Positions 48,638-59,649 are shown, numbered from the stretch's first letter. The stretch is DNA of 64,000 nt from Hevea brasiliensis (GCF_030052815.1 NC_079510.1:47086725-47150724), one strand, 5' to 3'. Notes: a model not told the origin generated them from the sequence alone. Numbers and translations: made by a program.

Positions 48638-49676
48638 TGGTCCAACTTGCAGAGACTATTAGTTTCAACACAGAGCTTTCCTCTATAACAATAGTTATTT
48701 AACCATAGCCTAGTTTATCCATAACAATTATTACAAGTATTACTCTCCCAACTTCAGAATATGAAAACTACTCACTCATGGTGAGTTCAGCAAACATCAT
48801 GATAAAAAGGTAAAGACAGTAAAAAGAAATCATATAGAAGAAATAAAAACAATAAAAAGCCATTTAAGGACATGGAATGAAGGAACCAAAGAGAGTTTGC
48901 AGCTTTGATCTTGTGGAACTTCAGCTAGAAAACTCCTCTTGATACTGATGTTCTTCTCCTCAAGACGGCTAGAGAGAGTGCAGAATGCGAGTCTCTTTAA
49001 AACTCCTAACCCTCTTTTGGATGTTTTTTCTTTCTATTTATAATAGCTATTCTAGGGTTAGGTCATTTTGAGTCCCAAAAGCCTTAGGAGTCTGATTTGA
49101 ATGTGTAAACAAGAGCAGGAATTCGGGTTTGAAAACTAGCTGCCGCATGGTACACGGCCCAGGGCTGTGTAACTTACTGGAGTGTAATTACAGAGTCTTG
49201 CATTGCCATAGAGACTTACATGGGTCTGTTCTGGCTACACGGGCCTGGTTACACGGGCCGTGTACTTTTGTTCTCAGAAAGTTCTTCAAGCTTGTGTCGG
49301 CAGAGACTTACACGGGTCTCCGCAGATTACACGGGTCGAATTACACGACCCGTGTACTGTTGTTTCTCCATTGGCTCTCTGGCTTTCGTCTGGCAGAAGG
49401 TTACACGGGTCTATGGCTTTGCTTACACAGCTCGTGTACTTTGTATCAGTAGAAATTCTGAGTCTTTTGACCTCTCCAAGCTTTCTTTTTGCACTCCTAT
49501 ACTCTGGAGCTTCATCCAAACACCTGAAATGATGCAGAAAATATGAAATTAAGGGCTTGACAATAGAAATTATAAAAACTAATGAAATCAACTACTATGC
49601 ATGAGATTACTTACCTAAATGCTGTGAGATAGTATACAATTGTGCTTAAAAACATCTATACAATTCAAGTGCATCA
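48638..49676 (-). mobile_element. 3' LTR of the deleted Athila-like element
   Basis: This shares the region ACACGGCCCGTGT through TTTGTATCA(A/G)xA with 54900-55150, so the two are LTRs of one element. The upper edge TGATGCACTTGAATTG (minus) follows directly on the polypurine tract TTTGAGTTTGGAGGTATT. The lower edge is set at TGGTCCAACTTGC, where kinase homology ends, and is less certain. The U3 contains many ACACGG/CCGTGT inverted motifs. Confidence 0.65.
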
Positions 49677-52300
49677 AATACCTCCAAACTCAAACTTTTG
49701 CTTATCCTCAAGCAAAACAAAACTCTGCTTTAAAACATATTTCAGGGGATAACTTAGGAATATAACCAACAATTTAATAAGCACAAAATTGGACTCTTCC
49801 AACCTTCATAACAATTACCCTCTTTCAAGGCATAAGGGTTCTAATAGCTGCCTATTTGGAACTTCACCTCTTTTCATGGTGTTTCAACTAATTATTCATC
49901 TTTGCAAGGCCATTAATAAGTCATAAGTAACCTGTTTTATCAGGATAAACTTGAGAAACACTTACTCTCCCAAATTTGCCTCTTTTGTTGATAATTATGA
50001 TGAAGTGACTCAATTCCAACTTCATAGGCATATCTTAATTTCCTATCTCCACTAATGTGGCATACACTTTTCAAAAGATCAAAAGGTCATTAAAATGGTT
50101 GTAATGGGGCTAAAGGGATAATGACTTGATTGCCAATGAAAGGTTTATAGAGAATGCAAATATGAGGATAGCATTTATGCATAAAATACCAAGTATACTA
50201 AGTTTAGTCCATTGATTTTGTATAGAGAAGAGGGGCTTTTAATTTTTTTTTTTTATAGTGCCAAGCATACTTCCATGATACTTATCTTGAGACTTCTTTT
50301 TTTTTTTTTTTATGTCCCTTTTGTCCTCTCCCCCCCAAACTCATTGCTTTTGCTTGGTTGGAAAGGTAAATTTTTCTTTGATTTCAATTGCACACTTGCA
50401 CTCTTTCTTGAGTTTTACATCCTCTCTCCATTTTCTTTTTGCACTTTAATACACTCTTTACTTATGTATTTAGCTTCCTTAAAAGGGTAGGTATGTGTTT
50501 AGGCTAGGGGTTAGGTAAATAATATGGGTAAGCAAGGAAAAAAATCTAAGGGATAAATATAGGCTTCAAGTTGGCTATAAGGGATATACATTTTAATTAG
50601 GGGTGGCTAAGGCTTAGTGAGGCTATAGCAAAGAATGCCTTAATCATTTTTTCATCAAGCATATGCTAGGATTTCGCCTTGATAGGTCCAAGAGATATAT
50701 TCTAGAGCTGCTAAGGCATTTTTAGGCTTGTTTGTATTTCAAAAAAAAAAAATTCTCCTAATTTTACAAGTTCAATGTGACAGATTAATGGCTATGAAGG
50801 GGTTTAACTAGTCTAGTTCCACTAAAGAGATTAGGTTCTTCACAGACAACATGTTAGAATCCCTTTTTGCCTATCCAGATACGTTCATTTCTCTATACCG
50901 TGGAGTCCAATTATTTGCTTACTAGAAATTGGTTATAGTTCTAAGTTTCACAATTCAAAGTTTAAAATTTTCACAAATTTTCAATATTTTTCTAGAATTT
51001 TGATACACAAGAATATTATAGCTGAATTTAAACAATATAATGATATGCATGTAATGATATGCAATGTACTTGTACCCCCCCCCCCCCCCAAAACTCAAAC
51101 CGAACATTGTTCTCAATGTTAACATAATATGCAAAATTAGAGAAAACGTACACAAATTATAAGAAAGCATACTATTTATTAAGCATGGAAAAGTTCGAAC
51201 ATAGAGCAAATAAAAGAGACCTATGATTTCAGTTTAGGACTAAGGTATTCAAGATTTTACAATAAAGAACATATCCTATAGTCCTAGGTCTAAAAGGTCT
51301 CTGATGGTGATGATGGTGATGCTGGCGTTGCTGGCTCCTCTTCATCGAGCCTCTCCATTAGCAAGTCCAACTTGTTGTGGGCTTCCTAGAGGCTATCCTC
51401 GATTGCTCGCATCCTGTTGTCGATTGTGGTCTCCATGCGCTATAGGTATGCGAGTACCAGGTCTGTGGGTAGTGGTGTGTATAGAGGCACTCGAGCGGGG
51501 GACTCCTGATACATAGGCTCTTGGGCTTCCGCCTGTGGCTGCGAAGTCTCTCCAGTCCTTCTTGTGCTTCGTCTCTCCAAGGGATGGCATTCCCTTCGGC
51601 ATCCAGCAGGTAGTAGGTGTTGCCCACCTTCTTACATATCCCCATGGATATGCAGATGATTTGATCTATTCTTGATGTTCCACTGACAGAGCGTAGCCTG
51701 TGATGTCCTGGAACAAATCTGAAGTGGAGGGCGATGGTTGTGATAAGGCCACCAAGCACAATGTGCCCAGTCACCTTCAGAAAAGTACCTTGCTCATATC
51801 CTAGCTAGCTTTTGGCTTGAGAATCGTCATGGGGTTCATGAAGACCACTGGTTAGTTTGCTTAACTAAAATAGTGGAGCAATTTTCAAGTTTAACCTTTT
51901 ATTTCCTCCTATTTATGCATCTACATATTATAAAGTGCCCAGATAGATTAAACAAAGTTCTGAAATATGCATGACACTAGTTTAAAGCACACATAACTAA
52001 TCATTTCACCATTAAATCAAGCCTAAATGATTTATGCAGGAAAAAATTGCTCTATGATATGGTGAAGAGGGAAAATCGATCATTAAAGTTACTATTATCT
52101 TGCCTAAAATCTCAAAAATTCAATCTAAAATAGAAAAGTCATTTTAAGGACAAAGCACTTCTTTCCGAGAGTTAATATAGAATCATAAATCAAGCTTATA
52201 AGAACAATTTTTTTTTAAACAAGTAAAAAGATTGTAGCAACAAATTTCTCCTCCCCCACACTTAAAACTTACATTGTCCCCAATGTAAAACCCAAATGCA
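49677..52300 (-). mobile_element. 3' non-coding part of the Athila-like element with three polypurine-type boxes
   Basis: On the minus strand the stretch after the pol remnant carries the motif CATTG(G/A)G(G/A)ACAATGT, then a TTTAAGTGTGGGGG-like stretch (52235-52290). A second version is at 51074-51120 with a 15-G run, and the true polypurine tract adjoins the 3' LTR (49677-49715). Between the first two lies the ORF remnant 51358-51774. Confidence 0.65.
51358..51774 (-). pseudogene. Remnant of the extra 3' ORF (env-like position) of an Athila-like element
   Basis: The N-terminal part (GHIVLGGLITTIALHFRF, KKVGNTYYLLDAEGN) resembles the plant-transposon protein domain encoded downstream of pol in Athila-type elements, often called the env-like ORF. 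The C-terminal half reads as frameshifted sequence. No transmembrane segments are visible. It is broken and not expected to make a product. Confidence 0.45.
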
Positions 52301-52440
52301 AAAGAAAAGAAAAAAAAGCTAGAAAATAAAATAAAATAAGGAAAAGAAAATAAATCTGATTGTGGCTAACAAGCCACCCATGGGTTGCCTCCCAAGAAGC
52401 GCTTTTGTTTATCGTCGTTAGCTCGACATGGCAAAGCTCC

Positions 52441-52653
52441 TTAATCCACTGAATGCTCCTGAAACCCCTCATAAAATGGCTTGAGTTCATGACCATTGAC
52501 CTTGAACACTGTGTTAGTTCCTAAACTTTGAATTTCAACTGCACCATAAGGAAACACATTAGTAACAACAAAGGGTCCAATCCAAAGAGAATGCAACTTA
52601 CCAAGCATCAGCTTCAATATGGAATTATACAATAAAACTTTTTGCCCAATCAC
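52441..52653 (-). pseudogene. Post-integrase remnant of pol
   Basis: Residues such as [20 protein letters not shown] and [14 protein letters not shown] match the stretch that follows integrase in plant Ty3/Gypsy polyproteins. It is immediately preceded on the minus strand by protease sequence, so reverse transcriptase, RNase H and the integrase core have been deleted. Downstream is the typical KSASWEATHGW-like readout of the conserved 3' leader motif. Confidence 0.75.
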
Positions 52654-52664
52654 AAACTGCTTCC

Positions 52665-53341
52665 TTAGTTTGTCATGGAATGCCTTTGTCTTTCTTTATA
52701 GATCCTAGAATTCTCATAAGCCTTAAGGCGAATTTCCTCTAACTCATGCAAATGTGATTTTCTTTCTAACTCATCCTCCAAGCTTAACTCAAAAACATCC
52801 TGCACAAATGTATCAACAACATCAATAGAAAAAACAGAATGATTATCAGTAGGATACTCTATGGCATCAAAGATATTAAATTTGACAGTCTCTCCATCAA
52901 ACTCTATAGTTAAGGTACCCTCATCCACATTAATTTTTGTCTTGGCAGTTTTTAGGAAAGGTCTTCCAAGCAAAATCAAAGCTGAATTTGATGTGGGAAC
53001 ACTATCCTCCATATCCAGAATGTAAAAATCTGCAGGAAAAATCAACTTTCCAACCTGCACCAACACATCCTCAACTACTCCCAATGGGTAAGCATTAGAA
53101 TGATTAGCTAACTGAATAATGACACGGTTTCTTTCAAAGGACCCTAATTTAAAGTTTAAAAAACTGAATTTGACATAACATTAATAGATGCTCCTAAATC
53201 TGCCATTGCACGTTTAAATTTAGAATCACCTATTCTGCAGGGAATAGAAAACGAACTTGGATCCTTACACTTAGGGGGTAATTTTCGCTGAATCAATGCT
53301 GATACATTTTCCCCCACACCGATCTTCTCATTATTCCTCAA
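52665..53341 (-). pseudogene. Retropepsin region of pol, frameshifted
   Basis: The minus strand shows the aspartic-protease active-site motif MADLGASINVM (53156-53341 frame), then in another frame DFYILDMEDSVPTSNSALIL and LGRPFLKTAKTKI (52665-53084). These are the N- and C-terminal halves of a Ty3/Gypsy retropepsin, separated by a break near 53084-53156. No reverse transcriptase follows. Confidence 0.8.
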
Positions 53342-54667
53342 CTTACGATTTGTAGTGCATAATTCCTTAAGGAATTTAGCATACCTGGGGATTTGTTTGA
53401 TCGCATCAAATAAGGTATATTGACCTCTACCTTCCTGAAGGTCTCCAAAATTTCTTTCTCTTGTTCTTCTTTCTTTGTCTTAGCCAACCTGCAGGGAAAT
53501 GGAGGGAGAACATAATTATTAACCTTATTCAGTTTAGGTTTAGTATTTACCTCAACTTCAGGAACTTCAGACTCTTTTTCTCCTTGCTTCTTCTTTTTTA
53601 TTGGCTCATGTGGAGTCTGGTTATCAACTTCTTTCCCACTCCGCAACAGTATTGCACTTGCATTTTTTCTGGGGTTCATGACTGTTTGTGATGGAAGCTT
53701 TCCAGAACCTTGAGTTTCCAGCTTACTCACAGATGAGGCTAACTGACCAATCTGCCTCTCTATGTTTTGAATGTTATTTCTGGTCTCCTGTTGAAACTGT
53801 TGGGTATTGTTAGCCAAAGCCTTAACAATTTCATCAAGTGACATACCTTGATTTGAGGGAGGCGGAGGTGAGATTCACTTGTCTCTGCTGCTGGTATCGG
53901 TTTTGCACCGGTTGATTCCCATAACTCAGATTGGGATGATCTCGCCATCCTGGATTATAAGTATTCAAATAGGGATCATACCTGCATTGTGGCTGTCCAT
54001 AATGTCCTACTGCATTAGCATGTTGCATTAATTCATCCTCTTGTAAAGCAGGACACATGTCAGTAGCATGACCCGAACCCGAACAAATTTCACATACCTT
54101 AACAGTTTGCATGTTCCCTATAGCCAACTGCCTCACCAAAGAAGTTAAATAAAAAATTTATTTCTCAAGGTTAGATGTACTTATCTCATTAACCTTCATA
54201 GGAATGTGATCCATTCTCATTTCAAACTGTTGAGAATTTGCTGCCATGTTAGCAATCAGCCTCCTTGCCTCTTCTAGTGTCTTGTCAACCAAAGCTCCTC
54301 CACTAACAGCATCTATCATACTGCGGTCTATTGGTAGAAGTCCCTCATAGCAATACTGAATCAAAAGCTGCTCACTTATTTGATGATGGGGACAGCTTGC
54401 ACACAGCTTCTTAAATCTCTCCCAATACTCATACAAACTGTCTCCATTGTACTGCCGGATGTCACAAATTTCTTTTCTTATGTTGGCAGCACGGGAAGTA
54501 GGAAAATATTTCTCCAGAAATATCTGCTTCATCCCATTCCATGAGTTGACAGAACTAGAAGGAAGGTAATACAACCAATCCTTAGTTATGCCCTCCAGTG
54601 AGAAAGGAAAAGCCCGAAGCTTGATTTGATCTTTTGAAACTCCTTGAGGTTTCATGCTGGAACACAC
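53338..54667 (-). pseudogene. gag of the Athila-like element, truncated and frameshifted
   Basis: Three frames in order on the minus strand cover gag: 54667-54158 (LRAFPFSLEGITKDWLYYLP, typical retrotransposon gag), 54139-53834 with a CCHC knuckle CEICSGSGHATDMC, and 53844-53338 (a QQ-rich linker and RSGKEVDNQ). Stops and shifts separate them. The N-terminus is missing; upstream sequence runs directly into LTR, so the leader and primer-binding site are deleted. Confidence 0.85.
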
Positions 54668-54689
54668 AACATGAACTTCCTTTGAATCA

Positions 54690-55366
54690 AAAACTTAGCC
54701 ACTCATGTTCATGGCTTACAGAAAATTGAAGAAAATAAAGAAGAAAACTAAAAAGAGAATGGAGAAAAAAGGTCTTCTATGGTGTTTGAAGCTGCTGAAT
54801 TGGATCCTTGTGTCGGCTGCTGCCTCTTCTATTTATAATAAATGGTTTAGGGTTAGGTTTTTAGAGTCTGTCAAAAACTGCAACTGGAGCAAAATCAGGG
54901 AACTGATTGTCGACGGATACACGGCCCGTGTATCACTATACGGCTCAGGGCCGTGTAACTTACTGGAGCTGAATGGGTATGTCTTACATTAGCACAGAAG
55001 GTTACACGGGTCTCCAGGATTTACACGGGTTAAGTTACACGGCCCGTGTACTTTGTTTCTTCCTCGGTTCTCTGGATTTCTTCTGGCAGAATGTTATATG
55101 GGTCTGTAGTTGTACTTACACGACCCGTATACTTTGTATCAACAACACTTCTCAATCCTTCGACCTTTTCAAGTTTCTTTCCACACTTCTATGTTCTAGG
55201 ACTTCACCAAAACCCTAAAAAATACAATAAGAGTCAAATTAATGCAAATGCTTTATAAACATATGCCTAATAGATAATTATACTTTAATCAACTGAATTA
55301 GGCATAAATAAACCATAGAAACATTAAATGTGATAGAAGCAAAATTAATAAATTATACACTTATCA
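54690..55366 (-). mobile_element. 5' LTR of the deleted Athila-like element (3' part lost)
   Basis: The minus-strand start TGATAAGTGTATAA at 55366 is a classical plant Gypsy LTR start. The LTR aligns with 48638-49676 through the ACACGGCCCGTGT region. The low-coordinate end is approximate because U5, primer-binding site and leader have been lost in a deletion that joins LTR to gag. Confidence 0.7.
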
Positions 55367-56563
55367 ATATGCTAAAAGCAGCCTTTTTTGAATTATCATT
55401 TTCCAAATGCATACTAAATACAGAAAAAAAGGAGAAATTATAATGTATCCAATCCTGCGCATCAAATGCAAGCATTCAGCTGAAAGATCAAATCTTACTT
55501 TTTTTTTTTTATTTTAATTTATTATATAATATAAATTTATTTATTAAAAATAAATTTTAAATTAGAATTATAAATTTGAAATATAATTTTAATAAATATA
55601 ATATTTTTAAATTATAATATTTAAATATATAAATAAAAACAAATTAATTTTTAATAAAAAAATAATATATTATTATATTTTTTTTAATAATATATGATTC
55701 CATTTCTTATTAATTAAAATTGACTATGTTAAAAAATATTTTATAATTATTTGAAAATTATGAATATACAAAGTACATGTCAGGAGTGTCCTTTTAGAAT
55801 TATTTAATGAAAAAAATTTAATCTCAATATATATAAATTGAATTAATAATAACTAAAAAAAAGGATACAAAAATGATTTTTAAAAATCTTATTATTATTA
55901 ATATTATTATTATTGGATTAATATAAACTCTCATAATATAATATGAATAAAATAATATTAACAAATTTATTAAAAGAAACGGATGGAAAATTAGATTCAT
56001 TTTTTTTATTATAAGTCTTATTAAAAAAAAAAAAAAACTAAACATCTCGTTTGTTTGCTTTTTATTTAAGGAGAAATTATTTTAAATAAAATTATTTTGG
56101 ACAATGATATTTATTATTTTTAAAAAATATAGACTAATAAACTTTTATATATTCTAAATAAATATAAATTTATGTTATTATAAAATGAAATATGACTATC
56201 CTTAATATATTTATAAATTAATATTTATTGTGTTCAATATAAATTTATATGAATTGAGATTTAAATTAAAATAATATAATTAATGTTTTAGAATTTATTT
56301 ATTTATGTTATTTATATATATAATTTATTTCATAGGCTGATTTTCCACGAGATTAAATTTTGTAAGGGAATTAATAATGCAAAATATTGATATAATTTAA
56401 TAATTAATTTTAATTATGAAAAATGCATTTAAGCTAACAATTTTAATTTAATTATATTTTTATGGTATTAAAATTTTTTATATCATAAATAATTTAAAAC
56501 TATTTTTTTTACCAATTCAAAAGCTTATTATTTATATATTATAAATTATATATTTTTTCTACA

Positions 56564-56776
56564 CTAATAAATATGATTAGAAATATGACGACCCATCCAT
56601 GGATGGCCATGGACAGAGAAGTTTGGGGCAGGAAGCAGAAGACTTGTAGGATTGCCTTTTGGTAGAGGCCAAGTCTTTGGCAGGACTCGTAGACTTCTTG
56701 CGCTTTTCGTTTTTTTAGTCGACTTCGCTGTGGAAAATTGGTCCGTTGTGGAAAATCTGTGCACGCAGCTGGGCAT
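56564..56776 (-). repeat. Conserved GC-richer island, copy 4
   Basis: The minus-strand frame here gives the same 70 codons as 47111-47323 with no amino-acid change that I can see. See that entry for interpretation. Confidence 0.55.
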
Positions 56777-57330
56777 ATATATACACTTAATTAAAAAAAT
56801 TAATAAATTAATTTAACAATATTTAAATTATATTATTAATTTTGTCTACTATAAAGTGAAATCGGAAATTAGATTACATTAAATAAGTATAAACTAAAAG
56901 TTAATATAAACATACATTTAATTTATCTTGAAAAAGTAAAATATATATTATAAAAATTATGAATAAATTTAATATTTCATATTTACATGCATATATAACT
57001 AAAAAAAATATGCTTTAAAGACTAGTATAACTTTAAATTTTTAACTAAAATTTTAGATTTAAGTAATAGTAATATTTTATAATAAAAATTACTTAAAATA
57101 AAAATTTCAAAATACTAAAACTATTTATATCGATACAGAAAAAAAATTGATATATACTTTATGATATAAAAAATTATAAAATATAAAAATAATTTAGTAA
57201 TTTAAGTTAACAAAATAAATTATTGGCATAATAGTTATTCATAGCATAATTTAAAAAAGTCAAATGACAATCAAGAAATATATGAGTTCATTGCTCTTTT
57301 GCATTGAATTGCCCTAATAGTAAACACAGA

Positions 57331-57408
57331 ATGGAGTAGTGGTAGAGTTCGGGCGATTGGCAGTGAAGCCCAATAAGCCGTTTCTGCGCATATCAAACAC
57401 TACTCCAT
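57331..57408. other. Predicted 78-nt hairpin, right copy
   Basis: ATGGAGTAGTG pairs perfectly with CACTACTCCAT around the same inner stem as in the left copy. Confidence 0.4.
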
Positions 57409-57951
57409 AGTCTATTCAACAAAAACAAATGTATTGAAAAGAAAAAAAAAAGCTCAAAAAATGATCTGAAGCAAGGATCACTCCTTCATCCTTACAAGAA
57501 ATTGGGATTATGGTGGAGGTTTTTCATAGAAGAGCAAGGTGGGGCAGATGTCTCTGTAGGAAGTTTTTGTTTTTGTTTTTTTTTTTTAATTTAATTTAAC
57601 TTATTATTATATAATATAAATTTATTTTTTAAAAACTATATTATAAATTAGAAATATAAATTTTAGATGTAATTTTAATAATATAAATATATTTTTTTAT
57701 TAAATTATAATATTTAAATGTAAAAATAAATTAAAACAGATAAGAAGTTAACAATAGGAAAAAAAATGCTAATTCAACTACTAAATTGTATGCATAGTTT
57801 GACGCTCGAAAACTCACATTACAATTATCAATTAAACCAGCACACAAGTAAGCATAACGTAACCTTGAATGGATCGAAGGAAAATGTAAACCAGAAGTCT
57901 AAGGCACAAAAAGAAATAGAAAACCATTATTTATTACAAAATCATCATTCT

Positions 57952-58086
57952 TCCCCTTGGTCCCTGATAGAATAAATGGCGATAATGGAGCTGTAACTCT
58001 GCCTCTTTTCTTATTGCTGCTGTTGCTGTTGGATTATGGATGTTGTAGTCTAGGTCAGCTTCCACATCCATACTGCCTTCTAAGAC
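57952..58086 (-). pseudogene. Truncated 3' end of a lectin receptor kinase, right copy
   Basis: Same fragment as 48499-48633. Here the stop codon is also lost (plus strand TTCCCC where the left copy and the intact gene have TTCACC). The homology again ends abruptly at CTTCTAAGAC. Confidence 0.85.
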
Positions 58087-58169
58087 ACCTTGGTCCAACT
58101 TGCAGAGACTATTAGTTTCAACACAGAGCTTTCCTCTATAACGGTAGTTATTTAACCATAGCCTAGTTT

Positions 58170-58430
58170 TTTTATATGGTGCTTTTATTCAGTTTTGCAT
58201 ACTAAACTAAATTCATCTCTTTAATATCATCAAATACAGGCTATATTTTTGCTGAAATTAGGAGTTCTAGGAAAAATGATCTCATTGTATCTTGGACTTG
58301 AAATTGAAATTTTATTCAAGAACATGGGAAGCACAATTATTTGACCAACCTAGCCACTGCTGAAATTTTCCTTTGCTGCAAAAATCTCTCTCTCTCTCTC
58401 TCAATTTTAAAATACCAAAAAATAAAAATA
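58170..58430. other. Unassigned spacer after the right segment
   Basis: No gene was recognised. A short (CT)n lies near 58386-58402. Confidence 0.4.
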
Positions 58431-59090
58431 AATTACTCATCTGCTAGACTTAAAAATTCAAACAAATTTAAGGTATTGAGCCTACTTTAAAAAGAAAAAT
58501 GCATCCTAGAAGGAAGTATTATTGGGCAAGGCATATTCCTGGTAATTAGTGGGATTAGAATGTTAACGTAGAATGCTCTCAATGTCAAATACGTGTTTAC
58601 AGAGTCAATAGAGACTTTCATTTATTTTTCTTAAATCACTTTCACTCATCACCCTATTTAAATTGATAATTTTAATTTAATTATACTTTTATGATATTAA
58701 ATTTTTTTTATATCATAAATAATTTAAAAATATCTTTTTATCAACGTCAAATATGTGTTTACAGAGTCAATAGGGACTTCCATTTACTTTTCTTAAATCA
58801 CTTTCACTCGTTATTCTATTTAAATTGACAATTTTAATTTAATTATACTTTTATGATATTAAAATTTTTTATATCATAAATAATTTAAAAATATCTTTTT
58901 TATCGATTCATAAGTTTATTATTTATATATTATAAATTATATATTTTTTCTACACTAATAAATATGATTAGAAATATGACGACGCATCCATTCATAAGTT
59001 TGGGGCAGGAAGCAGAAGACTTGTAGGATTTGTCATTTAGCAGAGGCCAAGTCTTTGGCAGGACTTGTAGACTTCTTATGCATTTTTTTT
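58430..59090. repeat. Degenerate array copy 5 with an internal 162-bp tandem duplication and partial island
   Basis: This matches array copy 2 from ACTTAAAAATTCAAACAAAT through AATCACTTTCACTC. The stretch starting AATGTCAAATACGTG at 58581 is repeated from 58743 with a period of 162 bp. The partial island (GTTTGGGGCAGGAAGCAGAA onwards) follows at 58990-59085 and decays into a T-run. Confidence 0.7.
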
Positions 59091-59640
59091 TTCTCTTTTT
59101 TTATGCGGTCTATAAAAATTTTTTTGTGGTTATGAATCTGTAAAATAAAAATAAATGGGTCAAAGATTCACTAAGTATAGACCCAGTGAGAACCTTTTGA
59201 CACTCAAGTTATAGCTGATATCAGAGAATAGTGTATTAGATTGATAAGAAAAAAAATAATATATCTCCATATACGATTTGATCTCTTTATATAGGATATA
59301 GACAATGATTAGATATGATAAGTCAACTATATAATTATATGAATATTATTAATTAGCATAATTATAATATTATATTTCTATTTATGGTGCATAATTATAG
59401 GCATTGTTATATTTGATAATCTTACCAAAATTATTTATTTTTAATTGAGATTCTTTCCTTTTATTAAATGAGTATTACGGTAATTGAATTAATTGAATAA
59501 ATCTCATAATTATTCAAAAATCTGAGTTATTGGATTAATTATATATATATATATATTTTAAGGAATTATATAAATAGTCTCCCCTCAATTACGAACCATA
59601 GTGCTTTTTCTAACCGTGATTGACACTTTGTTGGCCAGAG
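59091..59640. other. AT-rich spacer, possible old LTR debris
   Basis: The patch around 59150-59260 (GTCAAAGATTCACTAAGTAT and GAACCTTTTGACACTCAAG) resembles LTR/TRIM debris common in plant genomes, but no boundary pair could be found. No gene is seen. Confidence 0.35.
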
Positions 59641-59649
59641 TAGTGGGCA

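Larger units (their letters stand above)
43330..48716. repeat. Segmental duplication, left copy (interrupted by a solo LTR)
   Basis: From ATATGCTAAAAGCAGCC at 43330 to AACCATAGCCTAGTTT at 48716 this matches 55367-58169 almost base for base once the 2.6-kb insert at 44088-46672 and its duplicated AATAT are removed (about 2797 bp against 2803 bp). Differences are scattered substitutions and homopolymer-length changes. It contains the island (47111-47323), a hairpin (47877-47954) and a truncated kinase 3' end (48499-48633). Confidence 0.88.
55367..58169. repeat. Segmental duplication, right copy (without the solo LTR)
   Basis: Near-identical to 43330-48716 minus its LTR insert. It begins exactly where the Athila-like 5' LTR ends and carries the island (56564-56776), the hairpin (57331-57408), the truncated kinase end (57952-58086) and then about 80 bp of LTR-like end sequence (58090-58169) before similarity stops at TAGCCTAGTTT. 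Confidence 0.88.

Noticed and set aside
49129..49591. Several overlapping frames of about 100 codons around 49.1-49.6 kb
   Set aside because: They are readings of the ACACGG-type repeated U3 of the 3' LTR and occur in all frames at once.
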